From contig OZ026516.1 of assembly GCA_964019695.1 (NCBI GenBank), positions 84,918,789 to 84,982,788 on the forward strand: a stretch of 64,000 bases of DNA, written 5' to 3'. A model generated the notes under the pieces. That model was not told the DNA's origin. It saw only the letters and a program-made list of their open reading frames with translations, and did no database searches. Positions 10,172 to 22,281 of this stretch are shown piece by piece. Numbering within the stretch: position 1 is the stretch's first letter; every line of letters begins with the position of its first letter. The position numbers and the translations under genes are program-made. This DNA comes from Loripinus fragilis (Eukaryota > Mollusca > Bivalvia > Lucinida > Lucinidae).

Positions 10172-10491
10172 CGCGCATGCGCGGATCGAGGGGGGGGTCC
10201 GTACTCCCATAAAAATCACAAAAATATAGGGTCTCTATGCAATACTGGTCCAGCCACCTGAAAAATTACATAGCTATCAAGCCAGCATTCAAAAATTGGG
10301 CCATCATCGGCCCGCCAGCAAAAAGCTTTTTAAATGGCGGCTCTCAGGTGGGCCGTTGATGGCCCACTTTTACTGCTATTTGGATCCTCTCTCCCCTCAT
10401 CAACTAAAAACATAGAGAAAAAAAGAAAAAAAGCTTGTCAGAGTTGAACCCCTCTGACAAAACTTTCTGGATCCGCGCATGCTTCGCATAA
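10172..10491 (+). mobile_element. F1 family repeat, apparently full length with terminal inverted repeats
   Basis: Left end CGCGCATGCGCGGATCGAG, right end CTGGATCCGCGCATGC: short imperfect terminal inverted repeats. The interior carries CAATACTGGTCCAG, AAGCCAGCATTC, the hairpin GGGCCATCATCGGCCC and the TTTAAATGGCG block shared with the copies at 3043-3250, 22975-23245 and 26030-26100. No coding capacity; likely a MITE-type element. Confidence 0.65.
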
Positions 10492-10719
10492 CAGTTTCTT
10501 AAAGCCTTTGCTGGTTGTATATATAAAATGCTGCGAAGAAGGGGCTGACTCTGACCCATCTCAGCCGAATGTTCTAGAAATAGGAAAAAAAAGTTTGAAT
10601 ACTCTGTTCCACGTTCTCCCACCCGTCAAGCCCACAAAGAGGAGACCACACTGATAGACAATGTATATCAGGTATAACCAACGATAACGCCATTGAGACA
10701 TACCAACTTTAATGAAGAC

Positions 10720-11304
10720 ATTTAAGAAATAATTCAATTTTTGGAATGTTCATGGAATCATGATCACTTCGGGTCTCGTGCAAAGTAAGTGAAGCCCGAA
10801 GGGCTTCACGTTAACTTTGCAAGAGACCCGAAAAATTCATGATTCCATGAACATTGGAATCAAGAATACTTCGGGTCTCGTGCAAAGTAAGTGAAGCCCG
10901 AAAGGGCTTCACGTTAACTTTGCAAGAGACCCGAAAAATTCATGATTCCATGAACATTCCAAAAATAGAATTTCTTTTTTATATTTATATTCTATATTAT
11001 CAGGCAAGTATCAATTTTCAATTATCAGCTTACTTGGCTGGTTTTCCAGATATTTGGAATTAAATCAGACATAACGTAGGGTTTGGAATAGCCAAAACGC
11101 CAAATTTCCGCGCTTAACGTCATGGCGATACGTGTTCAACGTCACGCAAACGTCAGTAAACAAGCAACGTTATTGGATGGACTTGACGTTAGCACGCTCA
11201 AATGGCGCGTATATGGATTCGGCTTAAATCGATTTGTTCATGAAGGTATGAACAACATCTCAAATGCAAAGGTTCATTTAAAGACTCGCAGTGGAAATGT
11301 AAAT
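10720..11304. repeat. Tandem duplication unit A: doubled hairpin plus 300-bp body
   Basis: The head consists of two consecutive long hairpins, each built from GGAATGTTCATGGAATCATGA, TTCGGGTCTCGTGCAAAG, GAAGCCCGAA(A)GGGCTTC and their complements. The body (10975-11290) contains TTGGCTGGTTTTCCAGATAT, ATCAGACATAACGTAGGGTTTGG and AACGTCACGCAAACGTCAGT. A second unit follows immediately at 11305. Confidence 0.8.
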
Positions 11305-11740
11305 ATTTAAGAAGTGAATTCAATTTTTGGAATGTTCATAGAATTATGAATACTTCGGGTCACGTGCAAAGTAAGTGAAGACCCGAAGTATTCATGATTC
11401 CATGAACATTCCAAAAATTGAATTCATTACTTGTATTTACATTTTATATTATCAGTCAACTATCAATTTTTAATTTTCACCTAACTTGGCTGGTTTTCCA
11501 GATATGTGGAATTAAATCAGACATAACGTAGGGTTTGGAATAGCCAAAACGCCAAATTACCGCGCTTAAACGTCATGGCGCTACGTATTCAACGTCACGC
11601 AAACGTCAGTAAACAAGCAGCGTTATTGGATGGACTTGATGTTAGCCCGTTCAAATGGCGCGTATGTGGGTGTGGCTGAAATCGATTTGTTCATGAAGGT
11701 ATGAACCACATCTCAAATGCAAAGGTTCATTTAAAGAACA
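11305..11740. repeat. Tandem duplication unit B: single shortened hairpin plus 300-bp body
   Basis: Same order as unit A, but the head is a single hairpin with a deleted loop (GGGTCACGTGCAAAGTAAGTGAAGACCC). The body (11430-11735) is nearly identical to that of A, with GTGGG for ATGGA-type substitutions. Short open frames in the bodies are not conserved between units. Confidence 0.8.
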
Positions 11741-12894
11741 GAACAAAAAATAATATGTTTTTGACGTAAAATGTACGGTTTCTTGTCAGATACATGAATA
11801 TAACAACAAATTCATAAATGGTCACAATAGATGTACATAATCTAACAACAAAGTCTTAAATTGTTCACAACAAAAACTATACGAAAAACATGCATGCTCA
11901 TGCAGCATCATAATTTTAGTATTCTTTATATATCCATGCACTGCTCTAAATAGTGTTGCGTTACTTGTATGAGTTAATTCCGAATGTTAAGCGATTGGAA
12001 GTATCTAACTGCTTCAAAAATATAAGACGCTCAATTCTGTACTGATTACAAGTAAAGAAGTAATGCTTGGCCAAAGTTTCATTTTTTCCCGAAATTCAAC
12101 ACACTAGATGTGTGAGTTACCCACGTGAATGGCATGTGCAATGGCACAATCTTTAGTGCCCCCCCCCCCCCCCCGAGCATTGGGGTAGGGACAAAAAGGT
12201 CAATTATCATTATATTACTACTTACAGTACTAAGTCAATTCCAAAGATTTTTAAATCAAACTTAGTGCGCCTTCTCACAAATGAAAGATTTATATTAGAT
12301 GGGCTTTTCATCCGGCCACCTGTGTCATGTACAAGGGGTGGGACTTGGGGGTGCGTGAAGTCAAACAATGAATTTTCAGAATATGATCATGAGACATATC
12401 AAATGAAAGGGGATGACCAGTAGTGCAGGATACACTGAAAATTTTACCCTCGGATCAAACTGATGACCTTGGGTGGCGTCTAAGGTCAAATACCATTAGA
12501 TTTCTTCTGGGGCGTAGTATATATATGGGGATTTGCGATGGCGCGCAATCGAATGTGTTCTAGTTATACCATGCCTTACGCTCATTTTCTTGATGTTACT
12601 TTCAAAGCTCTTAAAATGAAAAATATAAACAAGAAAAGATATGACAGTGAACTGCCATATCAAAGACCCGACCTCATTGAAGTGATTGAGATTGAAATTG
12701 ATTTGACTACATCAACAAATGTTCATACTGGTTTCTATATAAGTGTAAGGGAATGCCTAGATTGATGAAGAAATGGCGTAAAAGCTAACACAAATTGTAA
12801 TTATTGTGTCCCTGTTGTCACAGTGTCACAAGCTTCCTATAATTCGAATTATCGATAATTTGAAATTAAATCTCTTCGAAATTACGAGATTCGA
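11741..12894. other. No recognised gene; C homopolymer
   Basis: A C run lies at 12161-12174. The stretch 12300-12530 (with CATATCAAATGAAAGGGGATGAC and GATGACCTTGGGTGG) has a repeat-like style but no second copy here. The open frame 12538-12765 shows no recognisable domain. Confidence 0.4.
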
Positions 12895-13130
12895 CTGTAT
12901 TTATATTTTATATTTCTCAGGCATGTGTTCATTTTCAGTTTTACCGAACATGGCTGGTTTTCCAGTTATTTGAATTATTTCAGACATAACGGAGTTTTTG
13001 GAACAGGCAAAACTCCAAACTCCCGCGCTCAGCGTCATTGCGATAAATGTTTCACGTCATATAAACGTATAAGTAAACAAAAGCGTTATTGGAGAAACAC
13101 AAAACGGGCGTGCAAACGGGCATCAGAGTG
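12895..13130. repeat. Third, diverged copy of the 10975/11430 body
   Basis: Shares CATGGCTGGTTTTCCAGTTAT, CAGACATAACGGAGTTTTTGGAA, CTCCCGCGCT and the AGTAAACAAAAGCGTTATTGGA block with units A and B, at clearly lower identity and without the hairpin head. Confidence 0.7.
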
Positions 13131-13149
13131 GAAAACAGAGGTCCGACGT

Positions 13150-13325
13150 TTTGTTAGGGTCTGATCTGGATCTAAACAGTTTGCAAAGCACTAGTAGACA
13201 CAGCCACTTTTTGATTAGTGCTAGTTCAACCCATCCCAACATAACTGAAAAAGTGTTGACTAGGTTTAACTCATTACCACACATTTTTCCGCACTGCGAA
13301 ATTACCAGCATGCAAAGAGTATTCC
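13150..13325. repeat. Fragment of the GCATGCAAAG palindromic repeat family
   Basis: Has CTGATCTGGATCTAAACAGTTTGCAAA at its left and ATTACCAGCATGCAAAGAGT at its right. Related pieces lie at 15320-15510, 26745-26895, 38585-38720, 41095-41285 and 60790-60995. Confidence 0.5.
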
Positions 13326-13815
13326 AGGCCTAGGCTCTGAGTTCAAGGAAAACTACTGCTCACATTTTCTCTGCATAATCTCCGTTCTTTGCTCAAACTC
13401 AGAGCATGTAAAGTCTGCAGAGCTGGTCCCAGGAATTCCTGGGACCTTTAGTTCCGCTGTCATGCTAATGACCCATATAAAATCGCTAGCTCCATTATCA
13501 GAATTTATGACTTAACTTGTGTTCATAGAAACATTTTTCCCCAGAGTGAAATGGATGAAAAAATGAGTTTGGGAGTTTTTAGATAGCAGACAGCCAAAAA
13601 ATCAGAAATGTTAAAGAACAATTTGCAGGGGAATGATGATATGCATGTCCTGCTCGCTATCCCGAAGTAGTAAAAGTCTGACATGCCTGCGTGTACCATG
13701 GCTGTTAAAGTCCTTAAGCTCTGATCAGCCTGCACAAGCAACGGTGATCTATGTTTCTCATTCGGTCGCCTTGATGCAGTTCCAAGAAATAAAAAAAAAA
13801 AACATAATTCAGTAT

Positions 13816-14018
13816 GGGAGCGCAGTGGCTCAATATTAGAGTGTTTGACCCGAGACCAATTCAAGCGGTTGCGAGTTCGAGCATCACCGGCGTCACTGTA
13901 TTGTGTCCTTTAGCAAGACACATTAATCCTTGCTTAGTCGTTCAACCCAGGACGACACGTCCGGACATAACTGAAAAAAATGTTCTCTTGGACATAAAGA
14001 ATCAAATCAATCAATAAA
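13816..14018 (+). mobile_element. tRNA-derived SINE
   Basis: The head GGGAGCGCAGTGGCTCAATATTAGAGTG resembles a pol III box A, and GCGAGTTCGAGCATC at about 13875 a box B. The body follows (CGTCACTGTATTGTGTCC, AGCAAGACACATTAATCC, TTCAACCCAGGACGAC), with a tail GAATCAAATCAATCAATAAA. The body and tail, without the tRNA-like head, recur in reverse at 28294-28425, where a target duplication proves transposition of the family. Noncoding; would depend on a LINE partner. Confidence 0.8.
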
Positions 14019-14546
14019 GGTGCGTGTAGTATATTCATGAATTCAGCTTACGGACAAATTGATGTCATATATACATCAGCCCAGAATCATTGCTCCAGAC
14101 ATAATGCTCAGCTGTGATTGAGCCGTTGAGGAAAAGGAATATTGTGGAATTCAATCTGGTTTGCATTGTTTACTAAGATACCTAAACAGAAATATACCTC
14201 ATTTTATAGAAATTATGACCGGCAGCCCCTTAAAAATATGTGATTCTATACTTGTTCAATATGTATGACATAATGCATCAAAAATAGTTAATCTTCTGAG
14301 TGTTTGCGATGCAATTGTCAAATTACGCTAGCAGATGAGAAAGCAGACAATGTTTGTTGTGGAGTATGTGGAGAGCCTTATGCTTCACAAAATATAGGCA
14401 TCTAAAGCTGGCGCTTCACCAGGGTCTGCACCATTTTCTAAGACAAACACAATTTATATTAAAACTTAGAAATTCCAATGTGTGGCCAATATAAAATGGA
14501 CTTTCCCATACATTTTCCATTATTAAGCTACTTGGTCACTGCACAT

Positions 14547-14880
14547 ATGCGGCAACTTTAATATTCATATCTGGGCGTGATTCGACTATTTTATTGCCCA
14601 AGAAGGGAGATCTGATAATATTATATTAAGAGTTAACCTGTTTAATACGTTGTTTGAGCCGCGCAGACGTGCATGCATTTTATGAAAATCGTAAACTGAA
14701 AACTACAATTTTAAAGATCATCTGCTTTTGTCATCTGTTTTGAAACTGTTTTGAAGCCTCGTCGGATCAGACTGCTCCTGTGGTCAGACTGCACCTGTGG
14801 GAGCAGTCTGATCTGGGCATACACTGTTTACCTCTATACTTATGTTAATCATAAACATAGTTATTTTGCTGGCATTTTAT
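14547..14880 (+). repeat. 330-bp repeat shared with 24325-24720, with a GATCAGACTGCTCC hairpin
   Basis: Begins GGCAACTTTAATATTCATATCTGGGCGTG, contains TTTGAGCCGCGCAGACGTGC, then a hairpin with GATCAGACTGCTCC and GGAGCAGTCTGATC arms around 14765-14815 (spacer partly duplicated), and ends GTTATTTTGCTGGCATTTTA. The second copy sits inside a TA-flanked element at 24305-24854. Confidence 0.75.
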
Positions 14881-14898
14881 GGTTTAAATGATAGTATT

Positions 14899-15119
14899 AG
14901 CCATGAAATGAGATTTCCAACAATGTGGCATGTCCTACCAGCAAAGGCTCTGATCAGTATGAGCATCTGCCCGGCCTGATAAGCGCATTTGCTAGTCGCT
15001 TGAATATTCAATGACAGTTAAGCTACTGACTGAACAGCATTTGGAGTTTCTAAGCTTAAAAGGAGTCTGAGTCTACCCTTGTCAAAATGACACATTGTAG
15101 GAAATCACATGTCACGGCT
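14899..15119. mobile_element. MITE, family M6 (AGCCGTGACATG ends)
   Basis: Left end AGCCATGAAATGAGATTTCC (mutated), right end GGAAATCACATGTCACGGCT. The interior has GCTACTGACTGAACAGCATTTGGAG and CTAAGCTTAAAAGGAG. No target duplication is preserved. Confidence 0.75.
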
Positions 15120-15319
15120 CATGCGCTTTGTGTCATGGTGCAAGGTGATACTTTTTGCATGCTTGGTCAATTTAGCATGCTTTTTGTCGTCTGCTGATAT
15201 TTTTTTTCATTTTTTCCCTCAAAATTATGACCGAAAAAAAGGTTGAAGCAACATGAAAAGTAGTCCACACTCTCACTACATAGTTGGCGTGAAAGAAAAG
15301 AAATTTCAGTACCTAAACT

Positions 15320-15510
15320 CTTTGCACGCTGGGAAACTTTGCTATTGTGTCGTCTGCCGATTTCTTTTCTAAAATTAACTTTTTAAATACTTCCAGAAGC
15401 AGCTTTATTGTTTAGTATCAAACAATTTGAATTCACATCAGGCAGAATGTAGTGAGTTTACTATATTGGTCTAAACTAGATGCGATAGCACTAGCATGCA
15501 AAGGGTGAAT
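15320..15510. repeat. Palindromic repeat, GCATGCAAAG family
   Basis: Left AACTCTTTGCACGCTGGGAA then TGTCGTCTGCCGAT; right GTCTAAACTAGATGCG and AGCATGCAAAGGGTG. The outer ends are inverted copies of each other. Confidence 0.55.
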
Positions 15511-16639
15511 GCTGGCCGAATCAACTTTTTATGTAAAATTACCCCAGTATTTTCTCAAGATATTACCCAAAACGAATTTGACCAGCAGTGGATAATTATC
15601 TAATAATTATTTGAGGTAACAGTACATCACTTAATGGATTCTTCAAACTGATAGTCCTATCAGAGACTACTTTTGTGTGTAAAACGGCCACCATAATTGG
15701 GTCGCCGTATCAAATGAATACGCATTATCAGAAACCTGTACCTGGAAAGCTTGTCTGTGTTATGATAAAATTGGCTGTAATAAAAGAATTTCGCATTGAA
15801 TTTTAAAACTCAGACCAATGTGATTTCCAAAGTATGACGTCGGTGTACAAATAGACAATTGTCGGTTTTCAGTGTTACATGTAATATATGTGGATATATT
15901 AAACGTTTAGCCAGGAACCTTTTCCCAAGGCCAGTTAGACTGACAGTCCGTGTAAACTTATGAGGAATTATTTTAGTCTGGCTCCATCCCCTAGATCTAT
16001 CTATCAACAGGGCACCAGATTAGATTTATTTGTGTAAGTCTTCTTTACCCTAAAGTCATTACAAATAAAAAAATAAATAGATCTAAATAATAATAATAAG
16101 ATATAACTTATTATAAATAAAACAGATTGTATAATAAAAATGCATTTCGATTCGACCGTCAAAGACACATTTCCCATGAAATGATTTTGTGTATAGCCCT
16201 GAAACTGTGTAACTTTCGACCGGAACTACTTGTGTAAGTCTCATTTAGCCGATTACAATTATAGAGACATATGAATGTTTAGTGAACGATTTGATCGGGT
16301 CTCAAAAATGTACTGTTATGGGCGAAACAACCAGGATACATGGGTTCAGTACTTAATTATGCCACCAGTGTTCGTGACGTTTTATTCCTGGTACTTGCGG
16401 ACACTATCTTACATTCTTGATCACCATATGGGCACGTGTACGGAGATAACCTCAACGCCTAATTGTTCTTATTTTCTTATCAGCTGATTACTAATCAAAT
16501 GAACATTATTATTGCAAAACACCATTCTTTTCATTGTTGTGTAAACTACAAAAGACAATCATGGTCATTCAAAATGTTTTAATTAATATTTGAATGTACA
16601 ACAAAAAGATAGTTTGAAGTATTTTACATTGCCTATAGG
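15511..16639. other. No recognised gene
   Basis: AT-rich sequence with an A/T-only patch near 16060-16140. No exon, RNA gene or recognised repeat. Confidence 0.35.
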
Positions 16640-18849
16640 CCACTGGCTGGATATGGTTTACCCCCCCTCCCCCCCCCCCCCCCCCCCCCCCGAGGGGGAA
16701 TTTTGTACACCAGATTTTTCTTAAAGCCCAATGTCTTGCGAGGATTTTGCAACATGGTAGCCCTCTGACAATGGCAGCGTTAAGCTGTAAAAGCCTGTTA
16801 CATACGTTAAACTACAAAATATTTGATAATTAACATTCTTTTTAAGACTTCAGAAAAGTGCAAAAGATAAGGTATGATTTCCAAATTGGATATATTTTCT
16901 AAGTAAGCCATTACTGGGCCACAGGTATAGACCTTTAAAATAAATGTAGTCACCCCCGATGTGGTATATGTTACATTATTTCATTGAACCCTCTTTTAAA
17001 TGATAAATGAATCTAATATAGTTCGTCTTAAATTTCATTGAAACCAGTTTATATTCATTAATTCGGTATTATATTAAAGAATTCTTACTTTTTCATAACT
17101 GCAAGCATTATGTTTCTATCTTATATACTTTTTGAGTTATTAGATTTTTAACACAGTAGCCCCATATTACACAAAAATGTCAAATTAAATTATCTAGGGC
17201 TTGCGCTGGCTATAGACCCCCCTCCCCCCAGGGGGAATTTTTTACACTATGATTTCCTGATACTACATTATATAAGCCAAAAAATGAAATATGTTAGTCA
17301 TCTGAGAGTGGCAGCGTTAACATGTAACATGACGTTAAGTACGTTACCCGCAAAATAACATAAAATTTTCCTGATACTGTCTCCAACATGACATATTCAC
17401 GCTTTTTTGAAGTCTGGCACAGGTTTAAGAACTTCTTATAAAACAGTTACATATTTTTAGCATTCATTTTATAAATGTCTTGAGTTTTTGCCATTGTATA
17501 TGTTACTTAGTGTTTCATATGTTATTACCAAGTATCAGTATGGCAGTTATTGACTATTCATGTATTACATCCGTCAGTGAATATAGCAAATCTATAAGGC
17601 TGCTATTCAAACAATGTGAAGTTCCTCATTAAAGGTGTCGTGTCTTACACTATTTTTACAGCCCAGATTACATACGTTACCCTCCAAATACCATTAAACG
17701 TTCAAGATAAGGTCTCCAACACGACCTGCTCGAACTTATTTGCAAGTTGGCACAGGTCTATGTACTTCTTTTTACTCTTGCTCATTTGCTGAGGAAGTAA
17801 CTCAAAACATAAACTACCATAGACCGGAGACATCAAATAAAGTTAGCTTAATACTCATGGAAAGTTTGTAACATACAGTGCAATATGTGAGTAACAATTT
17901 AAAATATCAAAAACACCCCATCAGGTAGAAGTTATAGAGCTGTTTCTTGCCAAGCTAGCAACTATTCGTATATTATCCAAGGGTGTAAAGAATTTTCCAA
18001 TACAGCTTTTTAATCCTCTATCAGGTTCATCTTGCAAGGATTTTGCATTATGCTAGCACTCTGGTAATGGCACCATTACCATGTAACAGCCAATGACACC
18101 TATAAACATCTTTGATGATTTAAGTAAATGACATGACTTCTGAAAAGTGCAAACCATAAGGTGAGATTTCCAAATTGGCTATATCATCTTAGTAAGCTAT
18201 TTTTGCATCAGAGATATGGACCTTTGAAAACAAATATGCACCCCTAGTGTTACGTATGTTACATTATTTTCATTATCTTATACTAATGATTAATGAATCT
18301 AATATAGTTTGATTTTTTTTTAAATGTGAATGTACTTACTGATTCATTTTTTATTAAAGAACGTTTATGTAACTTTTGAAAACTGCAAATGTTATGTTTC
18401 TATCTTTTATAAGGTCTGAGTTGTTAAGTTTTGAACATGGTAACCCCATATTACACAAAATGTGAAATATAATTCTTAGGCTCTTTTGTTGGATTACATT
18501 CAAGTTTTCCTTCACCCAGAGGTACTCAATTTCCTTCACATTTATTTTCCACACATTTTGCCCATATCTGGAGAGCCTTACTTGTTTTCATGGGAAAGAC
18601 TTGATAGTTTAATCTTTGTATGTACATCTCAAGAACAGAAAAGCAAGGTTGAAGTAAACTCATGTTCATTCCATTTAAATTATTCAGTATATGTATATGG
18701 ATTTGAAACTTTTTTCAGAAACATGTTGTACTGCAGCTTATTCACAAATATATAAATAGCACATGTAAGGGCTTCATGTCACTGATGAGTGCCTAGAGCA
18801 ATCCTTTATTTGTTTTCCTACTATTTGAACTAGTGGGGAAGGGTTCTCT

Positions 18850-19910
18850 ATCAGTTTGATAGGAACAACCTTTCCGTAGTACTATCACATTGGCACTTTG
18901 GTAGTGTCACAATCTGTTAAACAGCGTATGACTGTAGATATCTTCCCCCTTATTCTGGCCAATGTTGTTGACATTCAAAAGGGTCACCTTTTGTTGCATA
19001 CACCAGTGTTGAACAAAGCACCCAGGTTATCCTTCAAGAATGTTTGTAAGACTTTATAGACTATTGCTTATACATTGTATATATGTATCAGTGACAAAAC
19101 CAACTTGCCCTGCCTTTTGTGCCTGGTTGAATACTGGTTCCCTCTGATCTTTGAAGGTGACAGGATAAGCTATTAGACTCTGTAGTATGGCATTACCATC
19201 AAAGTTATGTGCAGCACTACATAGCCAATGTAATGTTGGTTCAATGTGTTATTGAAAGCCATGCAGAAGCTTGGACTTATCAGTTTTGGCAGGAACTATA
19301 TCAGGAGTTGACAGTGACCATGATACAGGTCCCAGAAGGAACGGCAGTGTCAACTCAAGGTCAACAGTATATCCAATAGAAAGAAGGTCATGCTGACCAT
19401 AGATGTTCATTTAAGCTCTCATCTGGCTGATTACGTTTTGTAAATTGGACAATTTCTTCTTGACCTCGCAAGCCTCAAAGCTTTTAAGCTAAGCATTTTA
19501 TGAAGTTGTGAACTAAAGGTGAGTCAATGAAGTCTGCAACAGCCTTCTTGCCAATTTCATCAACCTCAATAAGATACTTAGCTATGCCAGGCTTAGCAGG
19601 AACACCGAAAGACAACTAGTACAGTTCATTGTCTTCAAAACTAGAACTAAAAGGATTGGTGAGGCCAGAAACTGCCTCTAGTACTCGTTCTACTTTGCAT
19701 CTGAGCAGATTGGATATTTCATTTTAGTGCATTGAAGAGTTGTTTCAACATATTGAGCTCTTATGTGTTGAGTAATACACCATTCCATTTGTAGTATGGA
19801 GCGTAGTTCTAGCTGCTGAAGCCTTGACTTGGCATGGGGTTTATTGTTTGCTTGATAGTTATGTCAGAAGTATTTCTCAAGCAAAAACCCAATGATTGTG
19901 ACACACTAAA
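18850..19910 (-). pseudogene. Ruined gene of element X1
   Basis: In broken minus-strand frames one reads FGVPAKPGIAKYLIEVDEIG (near 19610-19550), a FIDSPLVHNFIKCLA block, then LSTPDIVPAKTDKSKLLHGF (near 19315-19260), FDGNAILQSLIAYPVTFKDQ (19207-19150) and GQVGFVTDTY (about 19115-19085), with many stops. The pair A-K-T-(D/E)-K-S ... D-G-N recurs in the same order in element X2. It looks like a protein encoded by transposons of this type. I do not recognise a catalytic domain and make no functional claim. Confidence 0.6.
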
Positions 19911-20496
19911 CCCATTTTGTTCCAGAAGTTCTTTGCATCTGCGATGTGTATCAGACAAACTTATGTGTGTAATCAGTTACACAGGTACATATTGTGCGTA
20001 ATCGGTGTGATTGTGTGCAATGAACATTGGAAACAAGGCATACAGATAGAGCTGACATGAAATTCAAAGTTGTTTTCCTTGTAGCCCTAATCAGTGTCAA
20101 CACCATCTGAATTATATCCATATACCTTGCCCAGAACTGAGCTGTTTCACAGTGACTGTCTTTCAGAACTTTTGATTTGAATGCATGGTACAAATGTATC
20201 TACTAATTATGTAAGCAAACAGCGAAGGTTGATAGATCACACTATAATAATAGTTTAAATCACCATAAATTGATAACGAACTTCAATTTATTTCAGCCTT
20301 ATAAATTTTCTAAATTTCACTGACAGACTTAATACATATATAGTCAACAACTGCTATACAGATACTCAGAATAACTTATGTATCATTTGGTAACACATAT
20401 AACAGTTAAAGCTCAATGCATTTATAAATGGTTTCTTAAAATAGGTAACCTTCTTAAAGAAGTACATAAACCTGTGCCAACATGCAAATAAGTATA

Positions 20497-20739
20497 CACT
20501 AATCGAAAGTTCTAATCGATCACTTGCATTTTTTCAAAGCAGGCAATAATCGAGGTTTATAAATGAAATTCGCCCCAACCGGTTAGATACGGTAAGAGAA
20601 CATGTATTTCAGGAATAAACATAAAAAAATCGATATAAGATTGCCCTTGTGCTGTGTGCTAAACATTTTGCTTGTCAAAAATACGTAGTTTTCTAGAAAA
20701 CAGATTCTAAGACTGATCGGTTAGAACTTTCGATTAGTG
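20497..20739. mobile_element. TA-flanked MITE inserted in an arm of X1
   Basis: Terminal inverted repeats CACTAATCGAAAGTTCTAA and TTAGAACTTTCGATTAGTG, flanked by TA at 20495-20496 and 20740-20741. The paralogous arm at 17700-17770 lacks it: there GCAAATAAGT runs directly into CGAGCAGGTC..., matching the sequence on either side of the insert. This is an empty-site comparison inside the window. TA target and inverted ends fit the Tc1/mariner class; noncoding, 243 bp. Confidence 0.85.
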
Positions 20740-21245
20740 TAAACAGGGCTTGTTAGAGACATTAGCTTGAATGTTTAATGCTATTATGAGGATAACATAC
20801 GTAACATGGGCCTGAAAAATAGTGTAAGCGACCATAATAAGCAGCCTTACAGATTGGCTATATTCTGTGACAGATGTAATACAAGTATAGTCAATAACTA
20901 CCAAACTGATACTTGGAAATAACGCTGGAAACACTAAGTAACGTATACAACGGTAATATCTCAAGACATTTATAAAATTAAAACTAAAAATTTATAATTG
21001 TGTCATTAGAAGTTCATAAACCTGTTTCAGCATGCAAATATGTACGAACATGTCATGGTTGAGACATTATCAGGGATGTTTAATGCTATTTCGGGGGCTA
21101 ACATATATAACGTGATGTTACACGTTAACGCTGCCGCTCTCAGAGGGCTAACATCTTTTATTTTGTGTCTTACATAATGTAGTTTTAGAAAATCATAGTG
21201 TACGTAATTCCCCCTTGGGGGAGGGGGGTCTTTAGCCAGCTCAAG

Positions 21246-22016
21246 GCCTACTAGTCGCACGAGAAAAAAACCCACAGGCGCTAAATAGCCTGTCCAGCCC
21301 ACAGTCTTATCAGCCAATCCTATACAGTAAACCCTGTCTAAAACGACCAGTTGAAATAGACAAAACAAAAATCTAAATGGAACATGGCAGCTTAATACTT
21401 TTGAGCTGCATTAAACGATAATCGATTGGTATTGAAAACCTATTTTTGGTGTTTTTTTTTGAGTGGCCGCTTAAGACATGTTTAACTGCATTACCTTTCG
21501 AGAAAGTGTAATAGCTGAACTGGCAACGGCAATGAATTCAATTTTTCGGCTAGTAACTGGAGCTGAGCCGGCAGGTTAATTCGTGCTTTGCCAGCTCACA
21601 AATACCGAGTAGGGTTTACTCAACCATTGTCTATTAAGCACAGCTGACTATCTCGATGACTCGATTTATGATAAGTAAGTAGAATCAAGTGAATGCCAAT
21701 TTCATAAGACTAGAAATATTGATTCTAATTATCAGTAGTTCGAGTAGTAGGGAGGTAGACATAAAATACATAACCCCCAAAATGATTATTATCATTTTTT
21801 CTATCAAATGTAATAAGATTTGGGCGTCTCAAGGAGACGTATAAACAGTCATAAAAATATATTATTAATTTGTCCTACTCTCAAGCTGCATCCAGTGTGT
21901 CCCAAGTATTTCGAAAAATCGAAGTTCGAATTTTCGAGGTTTTACTGTAACTGAATGAGTAGAGGTTTTGGGACACAATGGCTTAAGAACAGAGGACATG
22001 GTCTTATTAATAATTG
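21246..22016. other. No recognised gene
   Basis: Several short phrases recall repeats (CGAATTTTCGAGGTTTTACTGTA near 21930) but no exon or full element is supported. Confidence 0.35.
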
Positions 22017-22251
22017 AGCATGGGATTTCCAATAATGTGGTAAGTGCGGTCAGCAAAACCTCAGATCAGCCTGCGCATACGCATACGCGCAGTCTGATCA
22101 GAGCATTTGCTAGTCGCTTGTATATTCTATGAGTGTTAAGCTACTGAACGAACACAATTTGTAGTTTCTAAGCCTAACGGGAGACCGCACAGGCTCGTCT
22201 GAGTCTACACTTGTCAAAATGCCACATTGTTGGAAATCACATGTCACGGCT
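22017..22251. mobile_element. MITE, family M6
   Basis: Left AGCATGGGATTTCCAATAATGTGG (terminal bases lost), right CCACATTGTTGGAAATCACATGTCACGGCT. Interior palindrome GATCAGCCTGCGCATACGC...GCGCAGTCTGATCAG. No exact duplication of the target. Confidence 0.8.
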
Positions 22252-22281
22252 CAATTTTCTTCATCTCCTGTTGTGGATACT

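Larger units (their letters stand above)
16640..21245. mobile_element. Large inverted-repeat element X1 with subterminal GTTACGTATGTTAC motifs
   Basis: The segment 17205-17770 recurs in inverted orientation at about 20440-21245 apart from a later insertion, each arm opening with GCTGGCT-A-AGACCCCCCTCCCCC-GGGGGAATT, then CTCTGAGAG-GGCAGCGTTAAC and spaced GTTAC/GTAAC motifs. Further diverged copies of the arm lie in direct orientation at 16640-17205 and 18000-18480. Between the arms (about 18.8-19.9 kb) is a ruined minus-strand gene. Length about 4.6 kb. Sharing its design and gene with X2 (51241-57280) points to a DNA transposon family; I cannot assign a superfamily. Confidence 0.7.

Noticed and set aside
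12538..12765. 75-codon gene
   Set aside because: Open frame with an ATG but no domain and no conservation visible in the window.
13523..13864. 113-codon minus-strand frame as a gene
   Set aside because: Overlaps the head of the SINE and a repeat fragment; no recognised domain.
13816..13890. tRNA gene
   Set aside because: The box A/B-like part does not fold into a full cloverleaf by eye and is followed by a body and tail that recur at 28294-28425; a SINE explains it.
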